From Herbaspirillum sp. meg3 (GTDB taxonomy: Bacteria > Pseudomonadota > Gammaproteobacteria > Burkholderiales > Burkholderiaceae_D), in NCBI RefSeq assembly GCF_002257565.1, contig NZ_CP022736.1, forward strand, positions 3,286,001-3,350,000: a DNA stretch of 64,000 nt. Reading direction: 5' to 3'. Below, piece by piece: positions 26,221-35,598 of the stretch (within the stretch, counting starts at the first letter, position 1; each line of letters begins with the position of its first letter). A program made the position numbers and the translations under genes. The notes under the pieces were generated by a model. The model was given only the letters and a program-made list of their open reading frames with translations, searched no databases and was not told where the DNA came from.

Positions 26221-26939
26221 GTCAGGCTCCGATTCAAGGCATAGAACAACAGGCCGCAATCGAGCAAGCCAACTTTCTTGTCGCGCCAGCCGATCACGGC
26301 CTGGGTATAAGCAGAGCCGGTTTGTGCCACGGTAGACGGCGGCAACTGCGCGGCATCAGCCGTATAGGCATGTACGCCGGATACTTCATTGACGGGGAAT
26401 GCCAGCATCTGCTCCTCATGCGCCACCACCAACAGGCGCTGGCCGGCATGCGCCGCGATGGCATTGCCGCTAGTGCCACCGATACCAAGCATCCGCGCCA
26501 GCGACACGCAAATCTTGAGGGCGCCGCGAATATTGGTCAGTCCCAGCACCGACTGGTTGGCCTGATGCGGCAGGGAGTGAATTGTGCGCGCTTCAATCAC
26601 TTCAACAATGGCCGTCGTCGGCAGGCCCAGCCATTCTTCACCGATCCGAAACACCAGCATCGATGCCGTCGCGTCGCCGCGGCCGCGCCTGAGCGTATTG
26701 CCCATATCGCCGTCACCGCCGCCGGACTGTAACGGCATCTCACCCTTCGGGAGAAAACCTGCGGCCGATACGGGCCGATCCAGCAAAGCGGAAGCGGCTG
26801 CGGCAAAGGTCGGGCAATTCAGGCAGCGGAAGTACTCTTTGAGTTGTGGACAACTGTTGTCGCCGCGCACGCCGATACGATTCCAGCAGTCGTCAACGGT
26901 AACGTCCAAGGCGGGCATCGTTTGCAAGAGGTCAGACAT
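26217..26939 (-). CDS. wspD: WspD: CheW-like coupling protein
   Basis: 240 residues. An N-terminal extension with a Cys cluster (CWNRIGVRGDNSC and CLNC) precedes a CheW fold (FRIGEEWLGLPTTAIVEVIE, then GLTNIRGALKICVSL). Such Cys-bearing N-termini are seen in other WspD proteins. It couples WspE to the WspA receptor. Overlaps wspC by 8 bp upstream and wspE downstream. Confidence 0.9.
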   Translation of the reverse strand: MSDLLQTMPALDVTVDDCWNRIGVRGDNSCPQLKEYFRCLNCPTFAAAASALLDRPVSAAGFLPKGEMPLQSGGGDGDMGNTLRRGRGDATASMLVFRIGEEWLGLPTTAIVEVIEARTIHSLPHQANQSVLGLTNIRGALKICVSLARMLGIGGTSGNAIAAHAGQRLLVVAHEEQMLAFPVNEVSGVHAYTADAAQLPPSTVAQTGSAYTQAVIGWRDKKVGLLDCGLLFYALNRSLT

Positions 26940-28299
26940 GCGGCTGCTCCTCGCTGCCCTGCGTCAGTTGTGCACGTTCGGCACGCTGCTGCAGACGCTG
27001 TGCGCCGGCGACATCACCTTGGGCTGCCAGCAAGGCAGACAAATGCAACAAGGCGTCGCGGTGATCCGGCTGCAGATAGATAGCCTTGCGATACAGCTGC
27101 AAGGCAGCAGACGCATCCTGGCGGGCATCGTTGATCAAGGCTTGCAAGTAATAAGCGTCAGCGGACGAACCGGCTGCGCGCAGGTGCTGCTCGCACAGGG
27201 CCTCTGCTTCCACCAGTTCGCCGCGGTCGGCGCAGGCGCGTGCACGCACGAGCAGGTCATCTTGCGCCGGCACAGAAATTTTCTCGACGTCTGGCCGGAT
27301 GACAGGCAATGGCGCAGCAGCTTTGCTGCGCTCCCGTATCGTCGGTGTCGATGTTGGCGCCGGTACCGGCATCCAGGCGGGCGCAGCCGGTTTCGCAAAC
27401 GCCGGCAATACAGGCACCACCTCTGCTCCTGCCATCGTCACCGATTTGCGGCGGAAACCAAAAGTCAGCGGAATGCCGATCGATTCGACATGCGGGCGCA
27501 ACATGATGCCCGCTTCGGCAGGGCCGACAAAAATACAACCGTCCTGCCCGAGCAGACGCTCCAGTACCTGGACCGCCTGCACCTGCACATCGCGATCAAA
27601 ATAGATCAGCACGTTGCGGCAAAAAATAAAATCGTAAGGCGCTTCGTTCGCCAGAAAATCATCGGCCAGCATATTGCCATGGCGAAAACTGACCTGGCGT
27701 CGCACTTCTTCGGACAAGGCCGATGACGTAGTGTCGTGGACGGAAAAATGCTGGTCGCGGTATTCCAACTGCTTGCCGCGGAAAGAATTGCGACCGTAAA
27801 TGCTGCGCTGAGCGACCGACAACGAACGCTTGCAGATATCGATGCCGTCGACACGGAACTGCCCCGCCGGCACACCCGCGTCCAGCAGCGCCATGGCAAT
27901 GGAGTATGGCTCTTCACCGGTGGAACACGGCAGACTCAGAATCCGCACGTGAGCGTTGGGCGAGCGCACGATCTTTTCACGCGCCAGGCGCGCCACGGCG
28001 AGAATAGCTTCTCGGTCGCGGAAGAACCAGGTTTCAGGTACGACGACCAGTTCAATCAGTTCCTGCAGTTCGCCTAGGCCCGACTGCAAAGTATGCAGGT
28101 AGCCGTAGATATCGTTTTGAGCAAGCTGGTTCATGCGCTCACGTACACCGCGCTCGATCAGCGCGCTGCCCACGGCGGCAACATCCAGTCCCATATGCTG
28201 CTTGAGCATGGCGGCGATCTGTTCGATCACCTGGATATTGGCCGCGCTACTGCCGAGGCCGTGATTACTGTGATTGACGCTCTTCATCTGCGCGCTCAT
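26932..28299 (-). CDS. wspC: WspC: CheR-type methyltransferase with TPR tail
   Basis: 455 residues from the ATG at 28299, which overlaps the wspB stop as ATGA (the open frame continues to 28368). CheR signatures are visible: PETWFFRD, LPCSTGEEPYSIAM (SAM-binding) and FIFCRNVLIYFD. A C-terminal TPR region (about 350-440) follows a proline-rich linker. It methylates glutamates of WspA using S-adenosylmethionine, opposing WspF. Confidence 0.92.
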   Translation of the reverse strand: MSAQMKSVNHSNHGLGSSAANIQVIEQIAAMLKQHMGLDVAAVGSALIERGVRERMNQLAQNDIYGYLHTLQSGLGELQELIELVVVPETWFFRDREAILAVARLAREKIVRSPNAHVRILSLPCSTGEEPYSIAMALLDAGVPAGQFRVDGIDICKRSLSVAQRSIYGRNSFRGKQLEYRDQHFSVHDTTSSALSEEVRRQVSFRHGNMLADDFLANEAPYDFIFCRNVLIYFDRDVQVQAVQVLERLLGQDGCIFVGPAEAGIMLRPHVESIGIPLTFGFRRKSVTMAGAEVVPVLPAFAKPAAPAWMPVPAPTSTPTIRERSKAAAPLPVIRPDVEKISVPAQDDLLVRARACADRGELVEAEALCEQHLRAAGSSADAYYLQALINDARQDASAALQLYRKAIYLQPDHRDALLHLSALLAAQGDVAGAQRLQQRAERAQLTQGSEEQPHV

Positions 28300-28757
28300 G
28301 CCCGGCTCTCTTCCGGAAATAGCAAGGCTTGTGCCGCTTCGTCCAGCAAATCCGCCACCTTGACCCACTGGATCAATTCGCCTTGATGCCGCATGACCGG
28401 ACCGAGATAACGCGCATTCTCATGCAGCAATCCGGATGCGGTGAACTCTTCGGCGTCACAGCGTAGCGTGTCAGTCGCCTTTTCGACGATCAGACCAAGC
28501 AACTGCGGCGCTTGCCCTGTGGGTGCGTAGTGCGCCAGTACCAGGCGAGTACTCAGGCGCTCTGCCGCCGGTTTGCCGATTGCCAGCATGCTGACATCCA
28601 GCACCGGTACATTGCGCCCGTCGTAACGGAAAATGCCGCACACCCATGGCGGTGCATCCGGTACCTGCTTGCACGGCGCAGGCGGCAATACCACGGCGAC
28701 CTGGCTGGTTTCCAGGGCGTAGCGATCATTACCGATCTGAAAAATCAAAAAAAGCAT
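28296..28757 (-). CDS. wspB: WspB: CheW-like coupling protein
   Basis: 153 residues, a single CheW domain (FQIGNDRYALETSQVAVVLP and VCGIFRYDGRNVPVLDV). It links the receptor WspA to the kinase WspE, with WspD as a second coupling protein. The gene lies 70 bp after wspA and overlaps wspC by 4 bp. Confidence 0.9.
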   Translation of the reverse strand: MLFLIFQIGNDRYALETSQVAVVLPPAPCKQVPDAPPWVCGIFRYDGRNVPVLDVSMLAIGKPAAERLSTRLVLAHYAPTGQAPQLLGLIVEKATDTLRCDAEEFTASGLLHENARYLGPVMRHQGELIQWVKVADLLDEAAQALLFPEESRA

Positions 28758-28830
28758 GCTCAGGCCCGTGCAATTCGGGTTGTCTGCACTACAGTGACGA
28801 CGGTGATGACCGTGTTTACGCTCATTGCCA

Positions 28831-30459
28831 TCAGGCCGATACCTTGAAGCGCGAGACGCCGTTGCGCAAACCGTTGGACACCAGGTTCAGTTCATCGATG
28901 GCCTGGCTCGACTGCTGCAGCGATTCAACGGTCTGCTGAGCGGCTTCGCTTAGTTGCAGCAGCGCCTGATTAATTTGCTCGGCGCTATTGGCCTGCGCCT
29001 GCATGCCTTCGTTGACCATCTGGAAGCGCGGCGCCAGCGCTTGCACTTGCGCGATGATCTGCGACAGTTGCGTGCCGACCTGCTGCACTTCGGACATACC
29101 GCGACGCACTTGATCGGAGAACTTGTCCATCCCCATGACGCCGGCGGCGACCGCCGACTGGATTTCCTTGACCATCAGTTCGATGTCATAGGTGGCAACT
29201 GCCGTCTGGTCAGCAAGACGGCGGATTTCGGTCGCGACGACCGAGAAACCACGGCCGTATTCACCGGCCTTTTCTGCCTCGATGGCAGCGTTGAGCGAGA
29301 GCAGATTGGTCTGATCGGCGACCTTGGTGATCGTGGTGACAACCTGATTGATGTTGCCGGCTTTCTCGTTGAGGATGGCCAGCTTGCCGCTAACCGAACC
29401 GGCGGCGTCCATGACGTCGTGCATCGTCTCTTCCATGCGCGTCAGGCCGCCTTGACCGCTGCCGGCCAGCGTCGCCGCCTGCTCCGAGACGAGCGAGACT
29501 TCATTCATGGTGCGCACCAGATCACGCGAGGTGGCGAAGATTTCACGCGAGGTCACGCCAATTTCCGTCGTCGTCGCCGCCGTTTCAGCAGCGGTGGCTT
29601 GCTGTTGCTTGGAAGTGGCGGCAATTTCGGTCACCGAGGTCGAGACCTGAGCCGATGATTTCTGTGCCTGCCCCACCAGCGCGGTCAGTTCATCCGTCAT
29701 ACGGTTGAATCCTGCGGCCAGATGCGAAAACTCATCGCGGCGTTCAAAGTAAAGGCGCTGTGAAAAATCGCCGGCGCGCATGACGTCGAGGATTCCCATC
29801 AGGCGCTGCATCGGACCGGTGATCGCGCGCAGCAGGAAAAAGCCGCACACGACGGCTGCCGCTACCGCTGCAATCACCGAGATCAGCATGCTGGTCTTGG
29901 CTTGCGTCACAGCGTCGGTAATGCGCTGGGCGGAATCGTCGGAAATGGTCTTGTTGATTTCCACCATCTTTTGCGTCAGGCCATAGCCGGTGCGCCAGGC
30001 CGGACGAAGCTGCTCCGCGATGATTTTATTGACGGCGGGATTGGGGCTGGACAGATCCATTTTCAGGATGTCCTGCTGGATCTGGCGATAGGCCATGCGC
30101 GCCTGCTTGAACTGGTCGAACAATGCGCGGTCGCGTGCGTTGTAGACGGTCTTGTCGTACTCTTCCTGCAAGTGATTCAGGCGCTCGCTATTGGCGCGCA
30201 ACAGGGCGATATCAGCCTGACGCGCAGCCTCGCTCTCATCAACCTGAGCGATCTGCTGGCCGAGCAGCAAATTCTCGTACCAGGCGGCATTGATCATGGT
30301 GCTGTAGTACAAACCCGGCGTGGAATCCTGCCGCAGACTTGTCGCCTCGTCATCGATCTTGGCCAGCCGCGTCGAAGCCACCACCGCCATGATGACCATC
30401 AAGATCAGGATGACCGCAAAACTGCCGAGTAGTCGCTGTTTGATCGTCCAATTTTTCAT
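28831..30459 (-). CDS. wspA: WspA: membrane-bound methyl-accepting receptor
   Basis: 542 residues from the ATG at 30459 (MKNWTIKQRLL); the frame opens earlier at a TTG. Two membrane helices (about 11-31 and 188-208) flank a helical four-helix-bundle periplasmic sensor. HAMP follows, then a long coiled signalling domain with the hairpin tip (TKVADQTNLLSLNAAIEAEKAGE in part). It detects surface contact or envelope stress and controls WspE. First gene of the leftward wspABCDEFR operon. Confidence 0.93.
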   Translation of the reverse strand: MKNWTIKQRLLGSFAVILILMVIMAVVASTRLAKIDDEATSLRQDSTPGLYYSTMINAAWYENLLLGQQIAQVDESEAARQADIALLRANSERLNHLQEEYDKTVYNARDRALFDQFKQARMAYRQIQQDILKMDLSSPNPAVNKIIAEQLRPAWRTGYGLTQKMVEINKTISDDSAQRITDAVTQAKTSMLISVIAAVAAAVVCGFFLLRAITGPMQRLMGILDVMRAGDFSQRLYFERRDEFSHLAAGFNRMTDELTALVGQAQKSSAQVSTSVTEIAATSKQQQATAAETAATTTEIGVTSREIFATSRDLVRTMNEVSLVSEQAATLAGSGQGGLTRMEETMHDVMDAAGSVSGKLAILNEKAGNINQVVTTITKVADQTNLLSLNAAIEAEKAGEYGRGFSVVATEIRRLADQTAVATYDIELMVKEIQSAVAAGVMGMDKFSDQVRRGMSEVQQVGTQLSQIIAQVQALAPRFQMVNEGMQAQANSAEQINQALLQLSEAAQQTVESLQQSSQAIDELNLVSNGLRNGVSRFKVSA

Positions 30460-30826
30460 GCTGAGCAGGCTTTCCTGAAGTAGGGGTACGGCACAACGCC
30501 ACAAGCAGCGTAAAGCTGCGCGGCGCGAAATTTATTTTGCAAAAATGTCGATAAAACGCGAGATTCCTGCTCCACCGGCATTATGGCCGAATCGTTGCCG
30601 CATTGCCATACGCGAAAGCAGCGGACTCCCGCATGGAGCCTGCTTTTTCGTCAACAATCGGAAGCATGATGCGAGCCACGACAGAAACTCTGCAGAAACC
30701 TGGACTGCAGACGCAACAACGCCGGCTGCAGATCAGATCTGCGCCGGCGTTGAAAGACTGGCTCTATCGCTGCCTCTGGCTTGCACCACAGGCTTGAATG
30801 ATTAAGCTTGAATCGTCAGGCCTGAA
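30460..30826. other. wspA upstream / purU downstream intergenic region
   Basis: Holds the wspA promoter region. A long hairpin at 30717-30752 (10-bp outer stem CAACGCCGGC/GCCGGCGTTG plus inner GCAGAT/ATCTGC) may stop purU transcription, although no T-run follows. A 14-bp threefold repeat (AGGCTTGAATGATT-like) occupies about 30788-30829, next to the purU stop. Confidence 0.5.
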
Positions 30827-31696
30827 TCAGTTGAAAATGACCGTTTTATGACCGTTGAGCAGGATGCGGTGCTCGGTGAACCATTTCACCGCACGTGCGA
30901 GCACCACGGATTCGATGTCACGCCCGATGGCGGTCAAGGTATCCGGGCCCATCGAATGATCAACGCGCTCCACGCCCTGCTCAATGATCGGACCTTCGTC
31001 CAGATCGCTGGTGACAAAGTGGGCGGTTGCGCCGATCAGCTTCACGCCGCGATCATGCGCCTGGTAGTAAGGCTTGGCGCCCTTGAAGCTTGGCAGGAAG
31101 GAATGGTGGATATTGATGGCGCGACCTTTGAGCGCAGCACACATGGATGGCGACAAGATCTGCATGTAGCGCGCCAACACCACCAGATCGATCTGATTGG
31201 CTTCAACGATTTCGAGGATGCGCGCTTCCTGTGCCAGCTTGGCCTCTTCCGAGGCACCGGTTGCCAGTGGCAGGTGATGGAACGGAATGTTGTAACTTGC
31301 AGCCAACTGGTAAAAGTCGGTGTGATTGGACACAATCGCCGGAATCTCCACCGGCAACAGGCCACTCTTGTAGCGGAACAGCAGATCATTGAGACAATGT
31401 CCGATCTTGGACACCATCAGCATGACACGTGGCTTCTTGGCGGCGTCGTGCAGCTCCCAATCCATGTTGAGCAAGCTGCCCAATACAGCAAAATCAGCCC
31501 GCAGTGCTTCGTCGGTGACACTGGTGTCTTCCGAGGAAAAATGCACACGCATGAAGAACAGTTTCGATTGCGCATCGCCGAACTGCGCCGAATCGATGAT
31601 ATTGCAGCCGTGATCGGCGAGGAAGCCCGACACGCGATGCACGATGCCGCGCTGGTCGAGACAGGAAATGGTGAGAATGTATTCCGGGTGGCTCAT
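30827..31696 (-). CDS. purU: Formyltetrahydrofolate deformylase
   Basis: 289 residues from the ATG at 31696 (MSHPEYILTI), the usual PurU N-terminus. An ACT-like regulatory domain (about 6-85) precedes the formyltransferase fold with its conserved core (LARYMQILSPSMC, INIHHSFLPSFKGAKPY, GATAHFVTSDLDEGPII) including the catalytic Asn-His-Asp type residues. It hydrolyses 10-formyl-THF to THF and formate, balancing one-carbon pools and feeding PurT. Single gene. Confidence 0.95.
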   Translation of the reverse strand: MSHPEYILTISCLDQRGIVHRVSGFLADHGCNIIDSAQFGDAQSKLFFMRVHFSSEDTSVTDEALRADFAVLGSLLNMDWELHDAAKKPRVMLMVSKIGHCLNDLLFRYKSGLLPVEIPAIVSNHTDFYQLAASYNIPFHHLPLATGASEEAKLAQEARILEIVEANQIDLVVLARYMQILSPSMCAALKGRAINIHHSFLPSFKGAKPYYQAHDRGVKLIGATAHFVTSDLDEGPIIEQGVERVDHSMGPDTLTAIGRDIESVVLARAVKWFTEHRILLNGHKTVIFN

Positions 31697-32194
31697 AATC
31701 AATCTTAAAAACACAGTCGTCCACTGCTCAGCACTTTATCGGCATGTTTCCCGAGTGCAGTAAAAAAGCATAACGAAGGACGAAAAGCGCTATTGTCGCA
31801 TGCCCGGCGCACGCGCACAAAGCCCCCGCCTGCCCCACAGGCGGTTCAGAGAGGTAAAAATAAAGCTCATCGAGACAAACGGAGACGTGCAAAAGGTCAC
31901 TTCCGACCGCGAAACGCCTCAGAATCGGATGCTCGGCAGCATGGAGACGCGGAGAAAATACTGCCGCCGAAGCACGCAGCACTTTTCCACAGCATAGCCA
32001 TACTCGCCCCGTCCACGACAATAAAACCGTCCGGACGCCGCCCGGAAGGCTTCATTTGTGATGACAAGAACAAACACAGCCGCCGATGCTGCGTACGGCT
32101 ATGAGTTTCACGAGATACGCATAGAAGCGGCACGCCAATCAGCGCCCGGATCCCTGCCTGACCGATACTCTCCTTGTTTGAGGCCAGGTCTGAA
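31697..32194. other. Intergenic stretch between purU and the bactofilin gene
   Basis: About 500 bp. It must contain the purU promoter and the end of the bactofilin transcript. Short frames on both strands lack ribosome sites and homology; no repeat or clear terminator was found. Confidence 0.5.
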
Positions 32195-32713
32195 TTACGC
32201 GGTTTTAGCCTGCAAAAGTTCGCGCTGCTCTGCTGCGCCGCCGACCTGCACATCGCCGCTGAGCTGGCCACCCTCTTCAATGACCAGTTTGCCATAGCGG
32301 ATTTTGCCCGAGACTCTGCCGCTGGAATAGATAACCAGCTTTTGACGTACAGTCAGATCACCGTCGAAGTCGCCGCGGATTTCGGCCAGATCGATTTCTG
32401 CCGAACCTTTGAAAGCGCCCTTCTCTGCGATCTGGATCACACGCGAGTCCATCGTCGCTTCAACACGGCCTTCAACAACGAGCGTGTCGCAGTCGTTGAT
32501 CTCGACGCCCTTCAGTTTGATGTTGGGACCGACGATCAGCTTGCTACCCATTTCGTTGGAACCGGAGCTCGATTGTGGGCTGGTAGAAGATGGCGTGTTG
32601 GTCGTCTTGGCCACATTGGATACACCCGGTTGCGTCAAATTATTACTGGCGCTGAAAGGGGTATTTGGCGAATTGGTTTCTCGTTTGCCAAAGAGAGTTT
32701 CTGAGCGAAGCAT
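32195..32713 (-). CDS. Bactofilin family polymer-forming protein
   Basis: 172 residues from the ATG at 32713, which has a strong AGGAGA ribosome site; the frame continues to 32794 without one. A disordered Ser/Thr/Asn-rich N-terminal part (about 1-55) is followed by the bactofilin beta-helix (LIVGPNIKLKGVEIND, VEGRVEA, GDFDGDLTVRQKLVIYSSG, VSGKIRYGKLVIEEGG). Bactofilins polymerise without nucleotide at the membrane and organise cell-wall or polysaccharide machinery. Single gene; partner unknown. Confidence 0.9.
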   Translation of the reverse strand: MLRSETLFGKRETNSPNTPFSASNNLTQPGVSNVAKTTNTPSSTSPQSSSGSNEMGSKLIVGPNIKLKGVEINDCDTLVVEGRVEATMDSRVIQIAEKGAFKGSAEIDLAEIRGDFDGDLTVRQKLVIYSSGRVSGKIRYGKLVIEEGGQLSGDVQVGGAAEQRELLQAKTA

Positions 32714-33387
32714 GGTATCTCCTGAAGATAAATGTGCGGTGCAAGACGTGGCACTGATAAAACGAATCGGCGATGCGCTCATCTGGTTTTTCAATCACGA
32801 TGAACATCTTCGCCGCGGAGGGCGAGATCGCTGAAAAGCTGATGCCGACTGATGTTGATGGACACGAGCTGTGCAACGATCTCAGCGTTTCGGCACATCA
32901 ATAAATAGAAAGTTCACGAGAATTTTGTAACAGTGAAATGAGAGCGTAAATATTTTCCGCGTGTGTGCGCATGATGTTTTCACGCTGCGAATTTTTCGTA
33001 CTGATTAAAATGTGCCGGCTATTTTTCAGCGATGCCTCAGAGATGCTTATCACTGCAAATTTCTGCGCCTCCATCGCAAAACATGTCTCGTCAATGTCAG
33101 GTGCAATCATGCTCAGTTACCTCTTCCATTGGCGATTCGCTTCGCTTGCACATTCATCGTAGTTATATACTTGCGACCGATTCACGATCTGATCATTCGA
33201 AGTCAATACAGCGATCTGATGCAATGCAAGTGCTGTTACATTTTTTTGAGAAAAAGATCGTCGCCGACGAAGGCGCGCCGTCTCGAAAAATGTAACCGGA
33301 CGCGCTTGACTTTTTTGAGGCCGCAAGAGATTCTTTGGCGCACTCTGAGGGATCAATCAACTTCAAAAACAAACTGATGGGGAACAC
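32714..33387. other. Long AT-rich intergenic region with an imperfect inverted repeat
   Basis: About 670 bp between divergent genes. Several short frames exist but none has a ribosome site or protein-like composition. An imperfect 16-bp inverted repeat (GTTACATTTTTTTGAGA at 33235-33251 and TCTCGAAAAATGTAAC at 33281-33296) lies about 90 bp before the DUF898 gene and may be regulatory. Confidence 0.5.
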
Positions 33388-34497
33388 ATGAGCGACACTT
33401 TCGACCAACCCGGCCAGCCCGACTTCCCTGCCGGACCGAATTTTTCCGCGCCACCCGTACAACCGGCACCGGCTCCCGTGGAGGTATTTTCTTTCAGTGG
33501 ACGCGGGTCCGAATACTTCCGCATCTGGATCGTCAACCTGCTGCTGTCGGTCGTCACGCTGGGGATTTATTCCGCCTGGGCCAAGGTACGACGGCTACGT
33601 TATTTTTATGACAACACCACGGTCGCCGGCACCAGCTTTGAATATCACGGCAACCCGATGGCGATTCTCAAGGGTCGCATTATTACTGTCGTGTTGCTGT
33701 TCGGCTATCAGTTCGCGTTCAAACTCAACGCGTTGATTGGCTTGCTCGTGCTGATCGCCTTCATGGTGGCGATGCCCTGGCTGATCTGGCGCAGTTTGCA
33801 GTTCAAGCTCTACAACACCAGCTATCGCGGCATTCGCTTCGGTTTTCGCGGCAACGCTGCCGGCGCCTACAAAGTGTATTTGTGGCTGCCGCTGCTGACT
33901 TTTTTCACGCTGTATTTGCTGACGCCATTTACCCATCAGCGCATCAAACGTTTTCAGCATACGGAGTCACGCTTTGGCGCCAGCCATTTTTCGTTCGATG
34001 GTTCGGTGGGTGCGTTTTACAAAACCTATCTGATCGGCTTCGGCATTTACCTTGCCGGCTTCATTGCCATTTTGCTCACGATCGGTGCGAGCGCCTATCC
34101 ATTCATGGGCGATCAATCGTTTGGCGCCGGACATGTCTTTTCGTTCGTGCTGGTGATTCTGGCGCTGTACGCCTGGACTTTCCTGATGTATCCGCTGTTT
34201 CTGACACTGATGCAAAACCTGATCTGGAATCACACCAAGCTCGGCGAACACGGCTTTCGCAGCGAGATGCGCTGGGGCCGCATGATGTTCATCGCCTTCA
34301 CCAATATCATCGGCATCGTTTGCACATTGGGCCTGTACACGCCCTTCGCGCAGATCCGCGCGCTGCGCTACCGGGTCGAATCAATGAGCCTGCATCCCGC
34401 GGGCAGCCTGGATGACTTCATCGCCGACAACGAACCATCCGGTTCGGCCATGGGCGAAGGTATGACGGACTTGCTCGATTTTGATTTATCGCTATGA
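33388..34497 (+). CDS. DUF898 (YjgN-family) inner-membrane protein
   Basis: 369 residues. A proline-rich N-terminus (about 1-35) precedes the family signature FSFSGRGSEYFRIWIVNLLL and SAWAKVRRLRYFYDNT, then about six more membrane helices; the same W-x-x-x-R-x-R-Y unit recurs at the end (TPFAQIRALRYRVESM), showing an internal duplication. Family function is not known. It overlaps the M48 protease gene by 4 bp, a conserved pairing that suggests joint action at the membrane. Confidence 0.88.
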   Translation: MSDTFDQPGQPDFPAGPNFSAPPVQPAPAPVEVFSFSGRGSEYFRIWIVNLLLSVVTLGIYSAWAKVRRLRYFYDNTTVAGTSFEYHGNPMAILKGRIITVVLLFGYQFAFKLNALIGLLVLIAFMVAMPWLIWRSLQFKLYNTSYRGIRFGFRGNAAGAYKVYLWLPLLTFFTLYLLTPFTHQRIKRFQHTESRFGASHFSFDGSVGAFYKTYLIGFGIYLAGFIAILLTIGASAYPFMGDQSFGAGHVFSFVLVILALYAWTFLMYPLFLTLMQNLIWNHTKLGEHGFRSEMRWGRMMFIAFTNIIGIVCTLGLYTPFAQIRALRYRVESMSLHPAGSLDDFIADNEPSGSAMGEGMTDLLDFDLSL

Positions 34498-35528
34498 CGA
34501 CAGCTGTCGCTGCTTCTTATTTCGACGGTAAGACCTCACGCCGCCACGCCGTCACGCTGGAAGTGATTGACGGCATGGCGCGTATTTACAGCAGCCCTGA
34601 CACCTATGGTGAAGCAGCGCCGGTGGAGCGCGTGTGTCCCATCTCGCAACTGCGAGTATCCGAAAGGCTCAGCAGGGCTGCTCGCAAAGTGACCTATCCT
34701 GACGGCGCCTATCTGGAAATCCAGGATCACGCGGCGTTCGCCGTCTTACTGGAGAGCACCAACCATCGCGACTCGCTGGTGGTGCGTATGCAGCAGAACT
34801 GGCGCGCGACGCTGGCGGCCGCGACCGCACTGATCGTGCTGCTGATCGTGAGTTACCTCTACCTGCTGCCGGCTGCCTCCGGTGTGATTGCGCGCTCACT
34901 GCCGATCAGCGTAGAGCAACGTATCGGCGAAGGTGCACTGGACTTCCTCGATAAACATATTCTGGCTCCCACGGCGCTGCCGAGCGCACAACGGGCAGCG
35001 ATCACGGCGCGCTTCAAGACGCTGACGGCATCGATCGATGCGGTTGAGCCGATACCGCCGTACGAGATCATCTTCCGCAAGAGCCGCATCGGCCCCAACG
35101 CCTTTGCCCTGCCCTCCGGCCAGATTGTGCTGACCGACGAGATCGTGACTCTGCTCAACGACGACGATGCTGTGATGGGCGTGCTGGCGCACGAACTGGG
35201 CCATCTGCAGCGGCGCCATCTGATGCGCAGACTGATCCAGAGTTCGGCGATCGGGGCGGCGGCAACGGTACTGTTCGGCGATGTCTCTGCCGTGATCGCC
35301 AACATACCGACCGTCTTGCTGGATATGAAGTACTCACGCGATGTCGAACGTGAAGCCGATGACTATGCCATCGCCCTGTTCAAGGCCAACGGCATGAGCC
35401 GTCAAAAGCTGGCTTATGTCTTTGAAAAACTGGGTGAGAAAGAAGCGGCCGGAGGCGGCGTACCGCCTTATCTGTCCAGCCACCCCGCCAGCGCCGAACG
35501 CGTGGAACGTATCCTGAGCGCACGATGA
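34494..35528 (+). CDS. Membrane-anchored M48-family zinc metalloprotease
   Basis: 344 residues. An N-terminal soluble part (about 1-100) is followed by one membrane helix (about 106-125) and a peptidase M48 domain with HELGH (His233, Glu234, His237) and the third zinc ligand Glu287 (VEREADDYA). Such proteins degrade misfolded periplasmic or membrane-bound substrates (BepA/HtpX relatives). Its ATG overlaps the DUF898 stop, so the two are translationally coupled. Confidence 0.9.
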   Translation: MTTAVAASYFDGKTSRRHAVTLEVIDGMARIYSSPDTYGEAAPVERVCPISQLRVSERLSRAARKVTYPDGAYLEIQDHAAFAVLLESTNHRDSLVVRMQQNWRATLAAATALIVLLIVSYLYLLPAASGVIARSLPISVEQRIGEGALDFLDKHILAPTALPSAQRAAITARFKTLTASIDAVEPIPPYEIIFRKSRIGPNAFALPSGQIVLTDEIVTLLNDDDAVMGVLAHELGHLQRRHLMRRLIQSSAIGAAATVLFGDVSAVIANIPTVLLDMKYSRDVEREADDYAIALFKANGMSRQKLAYVFEKLGEKEAAGGGVPPYLSSHPASAERVERILSAR

Positions 35529-35598
35529 TCTGATGCATAAGATAAGGCAGCGGCAGTGGTAACGATCACCGCCGCTGCCCTGTCCGAACTTGTCGAAC

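Noticed and set aside
26584..27726. 380-codon plus-strand frame across wspC and wspD
   Set aside because: Antisense shadow spanning two well-supported genes.
30848..31708. 286-codon plus-strand frame inside purU
   Set aside because: Antisense shadow; purU motifs are clear on the minus strand.
33012..33377. 121-codon frame in the region before the DUF898 gene
   Set aside because: No ribosome site, unlike any protein family, and several overlapping frames are equally open.
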